In this document: positions 41,684-50,183 of the stretch, piece by piece
Layout: every line of letters begins with the position of its first letter
Numbering within the stretch: position 1 is the first letter of the stretch
Notes under the pieces: generated by a model
Database searches by the model: none
Told to the model about the DNA's origin: nothing
Seen by the model: only the letters and a program-made list of their open reading frames with translations
Program-made: the position numbers and the translations under genes
NCBI GenBank assembly: GCA_963674495.2
Contig: CAXXLG010000002.1
Location: 992,001 to 1,056,000 of the forward strand
Length of the DNA: 64,000 bases
Source of the DNA: RGIG3178 sp963674495
GTDB taxonomy: Bacteria > Bacillota > Clostridia > Christensenellales > QAND01
Direction: 5' to 3'

Positions 41684-42934
41684 GTGGACGAAGTCCCTAC
41701 AAAAGAGCAGATGAGAAAGATCTGGCGCTTTCGGATGACCAACATGTGCTATGGATGTGCTGCTGCAACCATCGGCTTCCATGTGCTTCTTTTGCAGTCG
41801 CAGGGTCTGCCCGCTTCCACGGTCGGCATTGTTATGAGCGTAAATGCGGCGCTCAGCGCCATCGCGCCGCCCATTTGGGGGTTGGTGGCGGATAAGCTCA
41901 GATCACGCTACAAGGTATTTTTGATATCCGCTATGGCAGCGGCGCTGTTGAGCGGTTTTATCGCGGTATCCACGTCTATAAGGATAATGGGCATTGTCAT
42001 CTCTGCGTTCTTAATTCCCATTATGAGTTTTTTTCGAATGCCGGGTTTTTCCATGTTGGATGCCATGGCGATGGGGGCTTGCCAACAGATTAAAGGGGTG
42101 GAGTTCTCCTCCATCCGTGTCTGGCGCTCTATCGGCATGTCGGGCATGAGCATGCTGTATAGCCTGCTGACCGAAAAAGCGGGCGTTGAAATTGTCTTCG
42201 TGGGTTTTGCGGTTTGCTCCATGCTTGTGTTTTTGATGCGCAAAAACCTCTGCCAATTTGAACCGGTGGGAAGAAAATCCATCCCTTTGAAAGACATGCA
42301 GATATCCCGTCTGTTCAAGAATTATTATCTGAGCGTTTTTTTGATCCTCAATCTTCTGCTGATGGTACCGTTGAACTGCTACCAGTTTTTGGCATTTTTG
42401 ATTACGGATATCGGCGGCGATACATCCGTGATCGGGTTGATCGGCGGCATACGAACCGCCGCGAATGTGCTGGTAATGTTTGCGGCACCCCATCTAAAGC
42501 GCAAGGTCGGCATGCCTGTGATGATGATGATGGCCTCCGGGCTGTTTATGCTCGAGGCGATGCTTTTCCAACTATGCAACTCGACGTTCAGCATTTTGTT
42601 GATCTGCATGCTGGGCGGCGCCGCAATGGGCCTGAACTTTGCCACCGGCGTCAACTACATCAGCCTAATGGCCCCCAAAGGGTTGGAGGCTACGTCCATC
42701 TCGCTGTACGCCATCGGCGCGCCTACTATGGGCATCATTGCAAGTGTTGCCGGTGGGCAGATCATCACGTATTTTGGTTCGCGCGCCATCTTTCTATTCG
42801 CTTTTGGCGCCGTATGCCTGTGGCTTATCATTTTCCTTTTATCCTTCTATGTGGGCAGGCATATTTTCAAGAAAGAACCTCCTGTGCCGTTGCTGCTGCG
42901 TCCGTTGCGATTTTTAAGAAAAAAAAGTACATAA
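41684..42934 (+). CDS. MFS transporter, paralog 5 of 5
   Basis: A 416-residue protein with a GTG start at 41684 (MDEVPTKEQM), following AAAGGGGGAAT. It has the shared PPIWGLVADKLRSRYKVFLI loop, QQIKGVEFSSIRVWRSIGMS in the middle, and the FYVGRHIFKKEPPVPLLL tail. Twelve helices are predicted. The GVEIVFVGFAVCS helix differs most from the paralogs. Substrate unknown. A hairpin follows at 42940-42961. Confidence 0.9.
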   Translation: MDEVPTKEQMRKIWRFRMTNMCYGCAAATIGFHVLLLQSQGLPASTVGIVMSVNAALSAIAPPIWGLVADKLRSRYKVFLISAMAAALLSGFIAVSTSIRIMGIVISAFLIPIMSFFRMPGFSMLDAMAMGACQQIKGVEFSSIRVWRSIGMSGMSMLYSLLTEKAGVEIVFVGFAVCSMLVFLMRKNLCQFEPVGRKSIPLKDMQISRLFKNYYLSVFLILNLLLMVPLNCYQFLAFLITDIGGDTSVIGLIGGIRTAANVLVMFAAPHLKRKVGMPVMMMMASGLFMLEAMLFQLCNSTFSILLICMLGGAAMGLNFATGVNYISLMAPKGLEATSISLYAIGAPTMGIIASVAGGQIITYFGSRAIFLFAFGAVCLWLIIFLLSFYVGRHIFKKEPPVPLLLRPLRFLRKKST

Positions 42935-42939
42935 ACAAA

Positions 42940-42961
42940 GGCGCAGCAATAGGGCTGCGCC
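42940..42961. terminator. Hairpin after MFS unit 5
   Basis: GGCGCAGC and GCTGCGCC pair perfectly around AATAGG. There is no rightward T-run; leftward it is followed by TTTGTTT, so it may end the DUF378 gene or both. Confidence 0.6.
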
Positions 42962-43052
42962 AGAGAGCGGAATTAGAATCGTGCACAAAACACAACCATT
43001 GATCCGATGCCCACGGTTCCTTTTCACAGAATGCATACAGGTAAATCCGGTT

Positions 43053-43253
43053 TTACGATCCTGCGCGCGCATGCCGCGTAAACAGAAGTCTGATGCACCA
43101 AAGACCGCATAATCCGATTAGGCCGTAAACAATCCTCGCCCAAATGGATGCGGAACTTCCAAAGAGCCATGCCACAACATCGAATTGTGCCAGCGCGACC
43201 AACAACCAATTCAATGCGCCAATGATGACCAGAGTCAGAGAAAACGTATCCAT
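43053..43253 (-). CDS. DUF378 family small membrane protein
   Basis: A 66-residue protein with two membrane helices and the family's IIGALNWLLVALAQFDVVAW motif and a RIVYGLIGLCGLWCI second helix. AGGTGAG precedes the ATG. DUF378 proteins are widespread single-domain membrane proteins with no known function. It is leftward, between the MFS array and the next leftward gene. Confidence 0.85.
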   Translation of the reverse strand: MDTFSLTLVIIGALNWLLVALAQFDVVAWLFGSSASIWARIVYGLIGLCGLWCIRLLFTRHARAGS

Positions 43254-43296
43254 GATTTGCTCACCTCGCTATCCAAAACGAGTATGCCCTGGCATA

Positions 43297-43602
43297 TCAA
43301 ACCTTATGTATGGAAGGGATATCCGGATCGGGAGAATCCGGTGAAAAGATCTCAAGAGCCATTGATGTATAGGGGAAACTATCCAAAAAATCATGGGGCG
43401 CAAAACAGGTGCGCGAAAATTGCACCAGTTCCTTCTCGTGCTTTCGCAGCACGATGGGACAAGAAACATCGAATGCCTTGCAAGCCGTCTGCAACCCACT
43501 TATCAGCACCTGATCCGGCTGGCAGGGAAACAGTGTTTCGCGTACGATCTTATGGCGGCGATGCAAGGTTGCCCACAGCTGCGTGTTCTTGTCTTTTGTC
43601 AA
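43297..43602 (-). CDS. Small conserved protein of unknown function (WATLHRRHKIVR motif)
   Basis: A 101-residue protein. A TTG at 43602 is used because GAGGAG lies just upstream; the frame's first ATG is 20 codons further. It contains LWATLHRRHKIVRETLFPC, CPIVLRKHEKELVQFSRTCF and a C-terminal acidic stretch. Similar short proteins occur in many Clostridia, and none has a known role. The basic/aromatic pattern suggests nucleic-acid or protein binding. Confidence 0.65.
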   Translation of the reverse strand: MTKDKNTQLWATLHRRHKIVRETLFPCQPDQVLISGLQTACKAFDVSCPIVLRKHEKELVQFSRTCFAPHDFLDSFPYTSMALEIFSPDSPDPDIPSIHKV

Positions 43603-43700
43603 AATGCGTCTCCTCGTTGTTGGGATATTGTCAATAATCATATTATACGAGCGCCGTGTCACGGTGTAAAGGAGGATGATGGCCGGGATTGTTACATGGC

Positions 43701-43728
43701 TTGTGTTTACACCATTGAATGTTATAAT
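43701..43728 (+). promoter_or_regulatory. Promoter of rex
   Basis: TTGTGT (43701-43706), a 16-bp spacer and TATAAT (43723-43728). TGTTTAC near the -35 box and TAAACACA just after the -10 box could form a distant Rex half-site pair, but the spacing is too wide for a standard Rex operator. Confidence 0.6.
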
Positions 43729-43776
43729 ATAAACACATCGGGTATTTCAAAGGATAAAGGATAGAGGAGATGGATC

Positions 43777-44400
43777 ATGAGCAAATATGTTTCCGAAGCA
43801 GTGATTCGACGATTGCCCAGATATTACCGCAAACTGGAGGAGTTGCATGAACGCGGTGTGGACCGCATTTCATCTCAGGAATTGAGCGCCGAAATGAACT
43901 TGAACGCGTCTCAAATACGCCGTGACTTCAACTGCTTTGGCGGTTTCGGCCAACAGGGATACGGCTATCAGGTGCAAAGGTTGAAGGATGAATTGCATCA
44001 TATCATTGGGCTCGACAAGCATTATCACTGTGCCATCATCGGCGCCGGCAACATCGGCCGTGCGTTGCTTTTATACAATGGCTTCGGTGGACAGAGTTTC
44101 TCCATGGATGCAATTTTTGATATCAACCCCAAACTCATTGGCGAATCCATCGAGGGCGTTTCCATCCGAAGCATGTTTGATTTTGATTCGTACATCACCA
44201 CACATGCCATCAATCTGGGCATCATATGTACGCCGCGGGATGTTGCGCAGCAGGTGTGCGATAGGTTTGAGGTTCTTGGTGTTCGTGCCGTATGGAACTT
44301 CGCGCCGCTCGAATTAACCGGACCCGACTGGATGAGTATCGAAAATGTCCACCTGTCGGACAGTCTGTTTACGCTGACCTACCGTGCAAACGAATTGTAA
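43777..44400 (+). CDS. rex: Redox-sensing transcriptional repressor Rex
   Basis: A 207-residue protein. The N-terminal winged helix begins VSEAVIRRLPRYYRKLEELH and has the DNA-reading helix SAEMNLNASQIRRDF. The C-terminal Rossmann domain has the NAD(H)-binding GAGNIGRALL motif. It senses the NADH/NAD+ ratio and represses fermentative and energy genes in anaerobes. GAGGAG precedes the start. It stands alone with its own promoter. Confidence 0.97.
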   Translation: MSKYVSEAVIRRLPRYYRKLEELHERGVDRISSQELSAEMNLNASQIRRDFNCFGGFGQQGYGYQVQRLKDELHHIIGLDKHYHCAIIGAGNIGRALLLYNGFGGQSFSMDAIFDINPKLIGESIEGVSIRSMFDFDSYITTHAINLGIICTPRDVAQQVCDRFEVLGVRAVWNFAPLELTGPDWMSIENVHLSDSLFTLTYRANEL

Positions 44401-44490
44401 ACAAGACATGAATTTTTATTGCGGAGGTGGCATTTATCGTCCCGTGCATGCTATAATAATGCAGATCGATATAACAAAGGAGAATAAACT

Positions 44491-45888
44491 GTGAACAATC
44501 GATCGATGGGGGATTGTCTGCGAAGGGGATTTGGCGTAGTTTTTGCATTGTTGCTGTTGCTCATACCCTATCAAGCGGCAGGGGCACAGACGGCAGAACC
44601 GGAGCAAGTGCTGATTCTCATGGACGATGGAACCATAGCCCAAGGCGTTGACATCGTTTCGCTGGACGTATCCAAACTCGATGCGGCACAGGCACGGCAG
44701 CTACTTATGCAACAGAGCGCAGCGATGTTCGATCAAGCGGCGCTCGTATTGGTGTTGCCCGAAAGAGCCATCCAAGTGCCTTTGTCCGATCTTTCGGTAA
44801 CGGCACAGATTGAGGAAGCGGTGAACAAAGCGATGCTCGTTGGGCGCAGCGGAAACATCGGCGCGCGAATCGCGGACATCGACGAAGCCGGAACCAAAGG
44901 GACAACGGTTTATATTCCCTATACATACGACGAGGAGACGATAAACGATACTGTGGCCGCCATCGCGGCGGATATTCCGCAGGAGACGGTGGCGGGTTCG
45001 TTAACATTCGATCCATCGCTGCCCGAGCGGTTTATCATTACGGAAGGCTGCCGGGGGTTTGCGCCGGATGAAGCGGGCCTGCTGGCCAACGTCAAAGCGG
45101 CACTTGTAAGTGGCGAGATTGGTCACGTGGATATTCCAGGCACGCCGGCGGAAGATAACGGCGAAGAAATACTCAAGCAGGGGACGGTGGAAAATACCGT
45201 ACTGGTGGGCAAGTTCACCACCAAGGTCGCAGGTTCGTCCAGCCGCGTGTCCAACGTAAAAATTGGTACGGAAATTATCAACGGTACGGTGTTGCAGCCC
45301 GGCGAAACATTTTCCACGAACGACACGCTGGGGCCGCGTAACAGGGAAGCCGGAATCTGGAAAGCGGCGGGCGCCGTTTTGGATGGCCGACATGTCACCG
45401 AATACGGAGGCGGCCTGTGCCAGGTCAGTACCACGCTGTTCAACGCCGTGGCCCGTGCGGATCTTCGGATTGTTGAATGGCTGCACCACACCATCCCATC
45501 ATCCTATGTGACCATCGGATGTGATGCCACAGTAAGTACCGGCGGCCCGGATTTTAAGTTTACAAACAACACGGATTGGCCCATATACATCGTGTATTAT
45601 TACGATGGAAGTACAAGGCTGTTAACATGCGAGATATGGGGGCGGCCGCTGCCCGATGGGCAATACATAGACATTGTGGGCAAAAAGGTGGGCTCCAAGG
45701 GGATGCCGTCCGTAATCTATACCGAGGATCCAGAAAAAATTCGCGATGGACGCGGCGGCAAATATTCCGAGACGTACAAGGTATGGTACGCGGCGGATGG
45801 TACCGAGATAAGCCGAGAACTCATCGACGAAAATTTGTATCCCGCGCTGGCACCCATCATGTTAAAACCGACGCCATCTTCCACGTAA
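44491..45888 (+). CDS. VanW-domain protein, copy 1 of 3
   Basis: A 465-residue secreted protein with a GTG start behind AAAGGAGAA. A signal peptide ends near AGAQ. Residues about 30-250 hold a beta-rich, peptidoglycan-binding-like region with recurring VxLPER and FDPSLPERFIITEG elements. Residues about 255-400 form the VanW domain (NRVSNVKIG-type SSRVSNVKIGTEIINGTVL, GGGLCQVSTTLFNAVARADL, HHTIPSSYVTIGCDATVSTG). VanW proteins occur with vancomycin-type and cell-wall genes; their activity is unknown. The following two genes are paralogs. Confidence 0.9.
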   Translation: MNNRSMGDCLRRGFGVVFALLLLLIPYQAAGAQTAEPEQVLILMDDGTIAQGVDIVSLDVSKLDAAQARQLLMQQSAAMFDQAALVLVLPERAIQVPLSDLSVTAQIEEAVNKAMLVGRSGNIGARIADIDEAGTKGTTVYIPYTYDEETINDTVAAIAADIPQETVAGSLTFDPSLPERFIITEGCRGFAPDEAGLLANVKAALVSGEIGHVDIPGTPAEDNGEEILKQGTVENTVLVGKFTTKVAGSSSRVSNVKIGTEIINGTVLQPGETFSTNDTLGPRNREAGIWKAAGAVLDGRHVTEYGGGLCQVSTTLFNAVARADLRIVEWLHHTIPSSYVTIGCDATVSTGGPDFKFTNNTDWPIYIVYYYDGSTRLLTCEIWGRPLPDGQYIDIVGKKVGSKGMPSVIYTEDPEKIRDGRGGKYSETYKVWYAADGTEISRELIDENLYPALAPIMLKPTPSST

Positions 45889-46115
45889 GATCGGCATAGT
45901 AGCTTTTTTAGAAGAAATGCATTCGTTTAGATCGGTTGGGAGAATGGCTCGGCCGATGAGGATAAGGCCGTGGTGGACAAGCTGGCATGTTGGTTCCAAA
46001 AGCCATATTCCAAGGCAGGGCATCACGGGAATACACCCAATCGTATATCATATGGCATCTGACCGCGCATGCTGCGCTATCATGGCGCCGATCGAATTGA
46101 CAAAGGGGAATATTC

Positions 46116-47732
46116 GTGAAGGTAAAGGAAGTATGTGCAAAGGCGATAGTAATATGGAAGAAAAACCGCCTGGTTTTATCGAGCGCCCTTGTGTTGGCGT
46201 TGTTGGTACCGGCCGTGTTGTGGACGGTCGGCGGACAATCGCCATCGCAGACGCAGGAACTGTTAATTCTGATGGACGACGGATTGATTGCACAGGGTGT
46301 AAACATAGGTTCACAGGATGTTTCGGGACTTGATGCCGACGGCGCGATGTTGCTCTTAGAAGAGCAGCAACCGCAAGAGCCGGATGAAATGGGACAAGGG
46401 GAAACCGGACAAGAGGATACGGATCAAGAAGATACGGATCAAGAAGATACGGATCAAGAAGATACGGATCAAGAAGAATCGCTGCAGGAAGAATCCACGC
46501 CCGAACAGACCATGCTTGTCTTGGTGTTGCCGGATCGGCAAATTCAAATCCCGATGGCCGAGCTTCCGGTCACGCCTCGGATCGAGGTGGCCGTGAACAA
46601 CGCAATGCGAATAGGCCGTATCGGCGGTATTCAAGCACGGTTGCAAGACGTTGAAAATGCAAAGCAGAGCGGTACTGCGGTATACGTTCCATATACTTAC
46701 GAACAAGAGGCGTTGCAGGAAGCGGTGTTGGCCATAGCGGCGGACATTCCGCGCGAATCGGTGCAGGGATCGTTCATATTTGACCCATCGCTTGAGGAAC
46801 GTTTCGTTGTTGTCAAGAGCATCCAAGGTTTTACCCCGGATGATCAGGCGTTGATTGCAAGCGTCGAAGTGGCGTTTAGCAGCGGAAAAATACACGAAGT
46901 GGAAGTGCCGGGCACCGTTTCGGGCGATCCCATCGACGAGAATACCGCGGAAAGCGTGATGGAGAACATCACGTTGGTCGGCAAGTTTACCACCAAAGTG
47001 GGAGGATCATCCAACCGCGTATCCAACATTAAAACGGGCGCGGCATTGATCAACGGCACGGTGGTTCAGCCCGAAGAAATCTTTTCAACCAACGAATGTT
47101 TGGGGCCGCGCACCAAAGCGGCGGGCATCTGGAAAATGGCACCCGCCATCGCAAGTGGGCGGATTATACAGGGATTAGGTGGCGGCATCTGCCAGATCAG
47201 CTCCACGCTGTTCAATGCGGTGGGGCGGGCGGATTTTGAAATCGTAGAATGGCGGCACCATAGCATCCCATCGAGTTATGTGCCCATTGGCTGCGATGCC
47301 ACCATCAGCACCAACGGACCGGATTTCCGGTTCAAAAACAATACACAATGGCCGGTCTATATCGTGTATTATTATGAGGAAGATACAAGGAAATTGACCT
47401 GCGAGCTATGGGGTCGGCCGTTGCCGGACGGACAGTACATCGAAATCATAGGCAAGCAGGTTGGCACAAAACCTATGCCGGGAGCGGTGACAACAACGGA
47501 TCCGGAGATGGTATTCAGTGGCCGAAACGGCAAGTATAGCAGAACATATAAGGTCTGGTATACGGCAGACGGTACTGAGATTAGCCGCGAGCTGATTGAC
47601 AAGACCACTTATCCTGCTAAAGCTCCTGTGGTTCTTGCAACGCCCACACCCGACCCGAGCGGCGGAACGACGCCTATACCCGGCGATCCAACAGCAACAC
47701 CGGACGGCGGCACGCCAACGACTACCCCCTAA
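46116..47732 (+). CDS. VanW-domain protein, copy 2 of 3, with acidic repeat insertion
   Basis: A 538-residue protein with GTG start behind AAAGGGGAA. One N-terminal membrane helix (ALVLALLVPAVLWTV) anchors it. The ISILLMDDG-type start of the mature part matches copy 1. It has a 45-residue insertion of acidic repeats near residues 85-130 that copy 1 lacks. VanW core: SSNRVSNIKTGAALINGTVV, GGGICQISSTLFNAVGRADF and SIPSSYVPIGCDATIS. The Pro/Thr-rich tail (PTPDPSGGTTPIPGDPTATP) probably lies in the wall. See the repeat feature at 46413-46472. Confidence 0.9.
   Translation: MKVKEVCAKAIVIWKKNRLVLSSALVLALLVPAVLWTVGGQSPSQTQELLILMDDGLIAQGVNIGSQDVSGLDADGAMLLLEEQQPQEPDEMGQGETGQEDTDQEDTDQEDTDQEDTDQEESLQEESTPEQTMLVLVLPDRQIQIPMAELPVTPRIEVAVNNAMRIGRIGGIQARLQDVENAKQSGTAVYVPYTYEQEALQEAVLAIAADIPRESVQGSFIFDPSLEERFVVVKSIQGFTPDDQALIASVEVAFSSGKIHEVEVPGTVSGDPIDENTAESVMENITLVGKFTTKVGGSSNRVSNIKTGAALINGTVVQPEEIFSTNECLGPRTKAAGIWKMAPAIASGRIIQGLGGGICQISSTLFNAVGRADFEIVEWRHHSIPSSYVPIGCDATISTNGPDFRFKNNTQWPVYIVYYYEEDTRKLTCELWGRPLPDGQYIEIIGKQVGTKPMPGAVTTTDPEMVFSGRNGKYSRTYKVWYTADGTEISRELIDKTTYPAKAPVVLATPTPDPSGGTTPIPGDPTATPDGGTPTTTP
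46413..46472 (+). repeat. In-frame 15-bp tandem repeats encoding EDTDQ
   Basis: Four consecutive 15-bp units (GAAGATACGGATCAA; the first has GAGG) encode the pentapeptide EDTDQ. Degenerate units follow (EESLQ, EESTP) and precede. Because the unit is a multiple of three, slippage would change length without breaking the frame. Confidence 0.85.
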
Positions 47733-47814
47733 CAAACAATCCACGCCGGACGGCTAATGCGGTACCGGCTGAACATTGCAATAGAAGCAAAATGAACGTA
47801 AAGAGGAGACTTGC

Positions 47815-49317
47815 ATGACAAGCAGGAAGAAAAAGAAAAATAAGATTAATCCGGTTCGCATCCTCCGCACCGTTTTGATTGTTTTGGCGATATGTATTGT
47901 GGGCATCGGCGGTTATGTGCTGTTTTTCAGTGGTGCGCCCGATCAAAGCCGCATGGATATCCTGTTCGATGCGGGTACCATCCTGCCCACAACCAGCATC
48001 AACGGTGTGGACGTAAGCAACATGACACCCGCGCAAGCGCGCATTGCCATAAACGAACAGGTGCTGCAAAAGGCGGCGGAGATCGCCATTCAGCTCCAAT
48101 ATACCGATCGCATCGATATGCTTGCGGCTGAAAAAGTTGGTGTGTACCCCAACGCCGACGACACCATACGCGAAGCGATGTGGGAGGGCCGACAGGGAGG
48201 CATCACGCAGCGAAAGAATATTGCTGCCAGCGGTACCGTAAAATCGCTGGTGCTTTCCCACACCTACAACGAACAGGATCTTGAGCAGAATATACGCAAT
48301 GCCGCAGAGCAAATGGATACCGCTGCCATCGAACCGGAGGTTAGCGTCAGCGAGGACAACCAGCTCGTTATCAGCGAAGGGAATGATGGTATCGAGCTGG
48401 ATGTGGACATCTTTGTCCAGCGGGTTAAGGCTGCGGTTATCGACGGAACCTTCGGGCCGGTGGATATGCCAGGCACACCGATTCTGCCCACGTACAGCAC
48501 CGAGGAGATCAAGAAAAATACGGTTCTGGTTGCAAGTACCTATACGTACTTTACAAATGCAAGCGATTCGGGCCGGTCGATGAACATCAAAAAAATGTGT
48601 GAAATACTCTCCGGTCAGGTTGTGTTGCCCGGCGAAGAATTCTCCATCAACGACACGGCGGGCGATCGTACGCTGGCCAACGGATGGTATATGGCAAAGG
48701 GTTATGCAAGCGGAGGTTTGGTAACGGATCAGGTTGGGGGTGGCATCTGTCAGGTCAGTTCGACGATGTATAACTCGCTGCTCAAAGCCGATCTTGAGAT
48801 TACCGCCCGACGGCCTCACAGTATGCCTGTTAGCTATGTTGATCGCGCATTGGATGCCACCATCAATTCCGGCGGGCCGGATCTGAAATTTGTCAATAAC
48901 ACGGATTATCCGGTCTATCTGATCCTACGCGTGGATGAAAGCGACGGTACCGCTAACGGTAAAAAGAAAAAGTGCATCGTGGAAATCTACGGGCGACCGT
49001 TGCCCGATGGCATGACCATCACGCTGTTGAGCAAGCAAATTGAACATGTGCCGTTCGATCCACTGGATGTTGTTTATGTGATCAATCCCGATCTGGTACG
49101 AAGCGGGCACGATTATTATCGATATGAAGCATGGAAGATCTATCTGGACAAGGATGGCGACGAGATCAAGCGCGTCAAAGCGAACACAAGCTCGTATTCG
49201 GGCAACAAGCCCTATATGTTGGATCCCATGACACCGACACCCGATCCGTCCGCCTCGCCGGGCGAATCACCGGGCGAATCACCGACGCCAAGCCAATCGG
49301 CATCGCCGACGCCATGA
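47815..49317 (+). CDS. VanW-domain protein, copy 3 of 3
   Basis: A 500-residue protein. A basic N-terminus (MTSRKKKKNKINPV) precedes one membrane helix near residues 20-42. The outer region has FDAGTILPTTSINGVDVSN, a long beta-rich domain, and the VanW core with SMNIKKMCEILSGQVVLPGE, GGGICQVSSTMYNSLLKADL and SMPVSYVDRALDATINSGGP. The C-terminal Pro/Ser tail (PTPDPSASPGESPGESPTPS) resembles copy 2's. It is the most different of the three. GAGGAG precedes the start, and a terminator follows. Confidence 0.9.
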   Translation: MTSRKKKKNKINPVRILRTVLIVLAICIVGIGGYVLFFSGAPDQSRMDILFDAGTILPTTSINGVDVSNMTPAQARIAINEQVLQKAAEIAIQLQYTDRIDMLAAEKVGVYPNADDTIREAMWEGRQGGITQRKNIAASGTVKSLVLSHTYNEQDLEQNIRNAAEQMDTAAIEPEVSVSEDNQLVISEGNDGIELDVDIFVQRVKAAVIDGTFGPVDMPGTPILPTYSTEEIKKNTVLVASTYTYFTNASDSGRSMNIKKMCEILSGQVVLPGEEFSINDTAGDRTLANGWYMAKGYASGGLVTDQVGGGICQVSSTMYNSLLKADLEITARRPHSMPVSYVDRALDATINSGGPDLKFVNNTDYPVYLILRVDESDGTANGKKKKCIVEIYGRPLPDGMTITLLSKQIEHVPFDPLDVVYVINPDLVRSGHDYYRYEAWKIYLDKDGDEIKRVKANTSSYSGNKPYMLDPMTPTPDPSASPGESPGESPTPSQSASPTP

Positions 49318-49345
49318 CGCGCTGGATCATTAAAAAAATCAATGA

Positions 49346-49374
49346 AAGGGCGTCCCGTTTGGGGCGGCCTTTTT
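49346..49374 (+). terminator. Terminator after the third VanW gene
   Basis: A GC-rich stem (GGGCGTCCC with GGGGCGGCC, one mismatch and a G-T pair) is followed by TTTTT. Confidence 0.75.
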
Positions 49375-49562
49375 GGTTGCGGATAAAGAATGATAAACGC
49401 TGTCAAACAAGGAATGGAAATAAAGGAACAGATACCTATTGATGACATGTGCATCGGATGGCAATCCTATGCAGTATAGTGGTACAAAAAAACGCCACGT
49501 CGAGCGGTGTGTAAAAATACTGGTGTGGTAAGACATTGCAGATAAGTCTGCATTTTTCAACG
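49375..49562. other. Gene-free spacer between the VanW genes and the Lrp operon
   Basis: About 190 bp between the terminator at 49346-49374 and the palindrome at 49563. No gene is supported. Leftward frames across it lack a start with a ribosome binding site. Confidence 0.5.
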
Positions 49563-49596
49563 AACAAAATCCGTCCCGTACGGGACGGATTTTGTT
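49563..49596 (+). repeat. Perfect 34-bp palindrome overlapping the promoter of the Lrp regulator
   Basis: From 49563 to 49596 the sequence is an exact inverted repeat centred between 49579 and 49580, with CCGTCCC and GGGACGG inner arms. Its right edge overlaps the -35 box TTGACG at 49595-49600. It could be an operator for the Lrp-type regulator downstream, or an old terminator arm ending in TTTTGTT. Confidence 0.8.
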
Positions 49597-49623
49597 GACG
49601 ATTGATGGCTGTGATGGTATATT
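49595..49623 (+). promoter_or_regulatory. Promoter of the Lrp-aminotransferase operon
   Basis: TTGACG (49595-49600), a 17-bp spacer and TATATT (49618-49623). The -35 box shares two bases with the 34-bp palindrome. Confidence 0.75.
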
Positions 49624-49685
49624 CAGAACAACCGGGATATAGGAACGTCGTGTTTTGGACTCTATGTGCAAAGGAGATATGAGGG

Positions 49686-50183
49686 ATGAACCAATTGAAT
49701 AATGGAATTCTGGAGATTTTGGAACAGGATGCCCGTACTACGCCTGCCCAGATCGCCATCATGTTGGGAGCGGACGAACCCAGTGTGAAACAGGCCATCC
49801 TACGGATGGAAAGAGACGAAGTGCTGCTCAAGTATACCACAGTGGTCAACGAGGAGAAGGCCGGCTTGGACGAATCCAGCGTCCGTGCCCTCATCGAAGT
49901 GCGCATCATGCCGCAGCGCGACTACGGGTTTGACGCAGTGGCTAACCGCATTGCCCGTTTTGACGAGGTCAGAACCATGTATTTGATGAGCGGTACCTAT
50001 GATCTGTTGGTGATACTGGACGGGTCATCCATCCGCGAAGTATCCCAGTTTGTCGCGCGCAAGCTCAGCCCCATCGAAGGGGTACTGGGCACAACAACAC
50101 ATTTTATACTAAAAAGGTACAAGGACCGAGGCGTTTGTTTTGAACAGGAAGAATCGGATACCCGGCTGAAGGTGACGCCATGA
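49686..50183 (+). CDS. Lrp/AsnC family transcriptional regulator
   Basis: A 165-residue protein with an N-terminal helix-turn-helix (LEQDARTTPAQIAIMLGADE) and a C-terminal RAM/ACT-like domain (VRALIEVRIMPQRDYGFDAV). Lrp-type proteins sense amino acids. It overlaps the aminotransferase start by four bases (ATGA), so it probably regulates amino-acid metabolism through this pair. The palindrome at the promoter is a candidate binding site. Confidence 0.88.
   Translation: MNQLNNGILEILEQDARTTPAQIAIMLGADEPSVKQAILRMERDEVLLKYTTVVNEEKAGLDESSVRALIEVRIMPQRDYGFDAVANRIARFDEVRTMYLMSGTYDLLVILDGSSIREVSQFVARKLSPIEGVLGTTTHFILKRYKDRGVCFEQEESDTRLKVTP

Noticed and set aside
46413..46487. CRISPR-like repeats in the VanW region
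   Set aside because: The 15-bp units have no spacers and are in frame within a gene, so they are a coding tandem repeat.
47722..48819. Leftward ORF of 365 codons opposite the third VanW gene
   Set aside because: It is antisense to a strong coding sequence with VanW motifs; composition is typical of a shadow.
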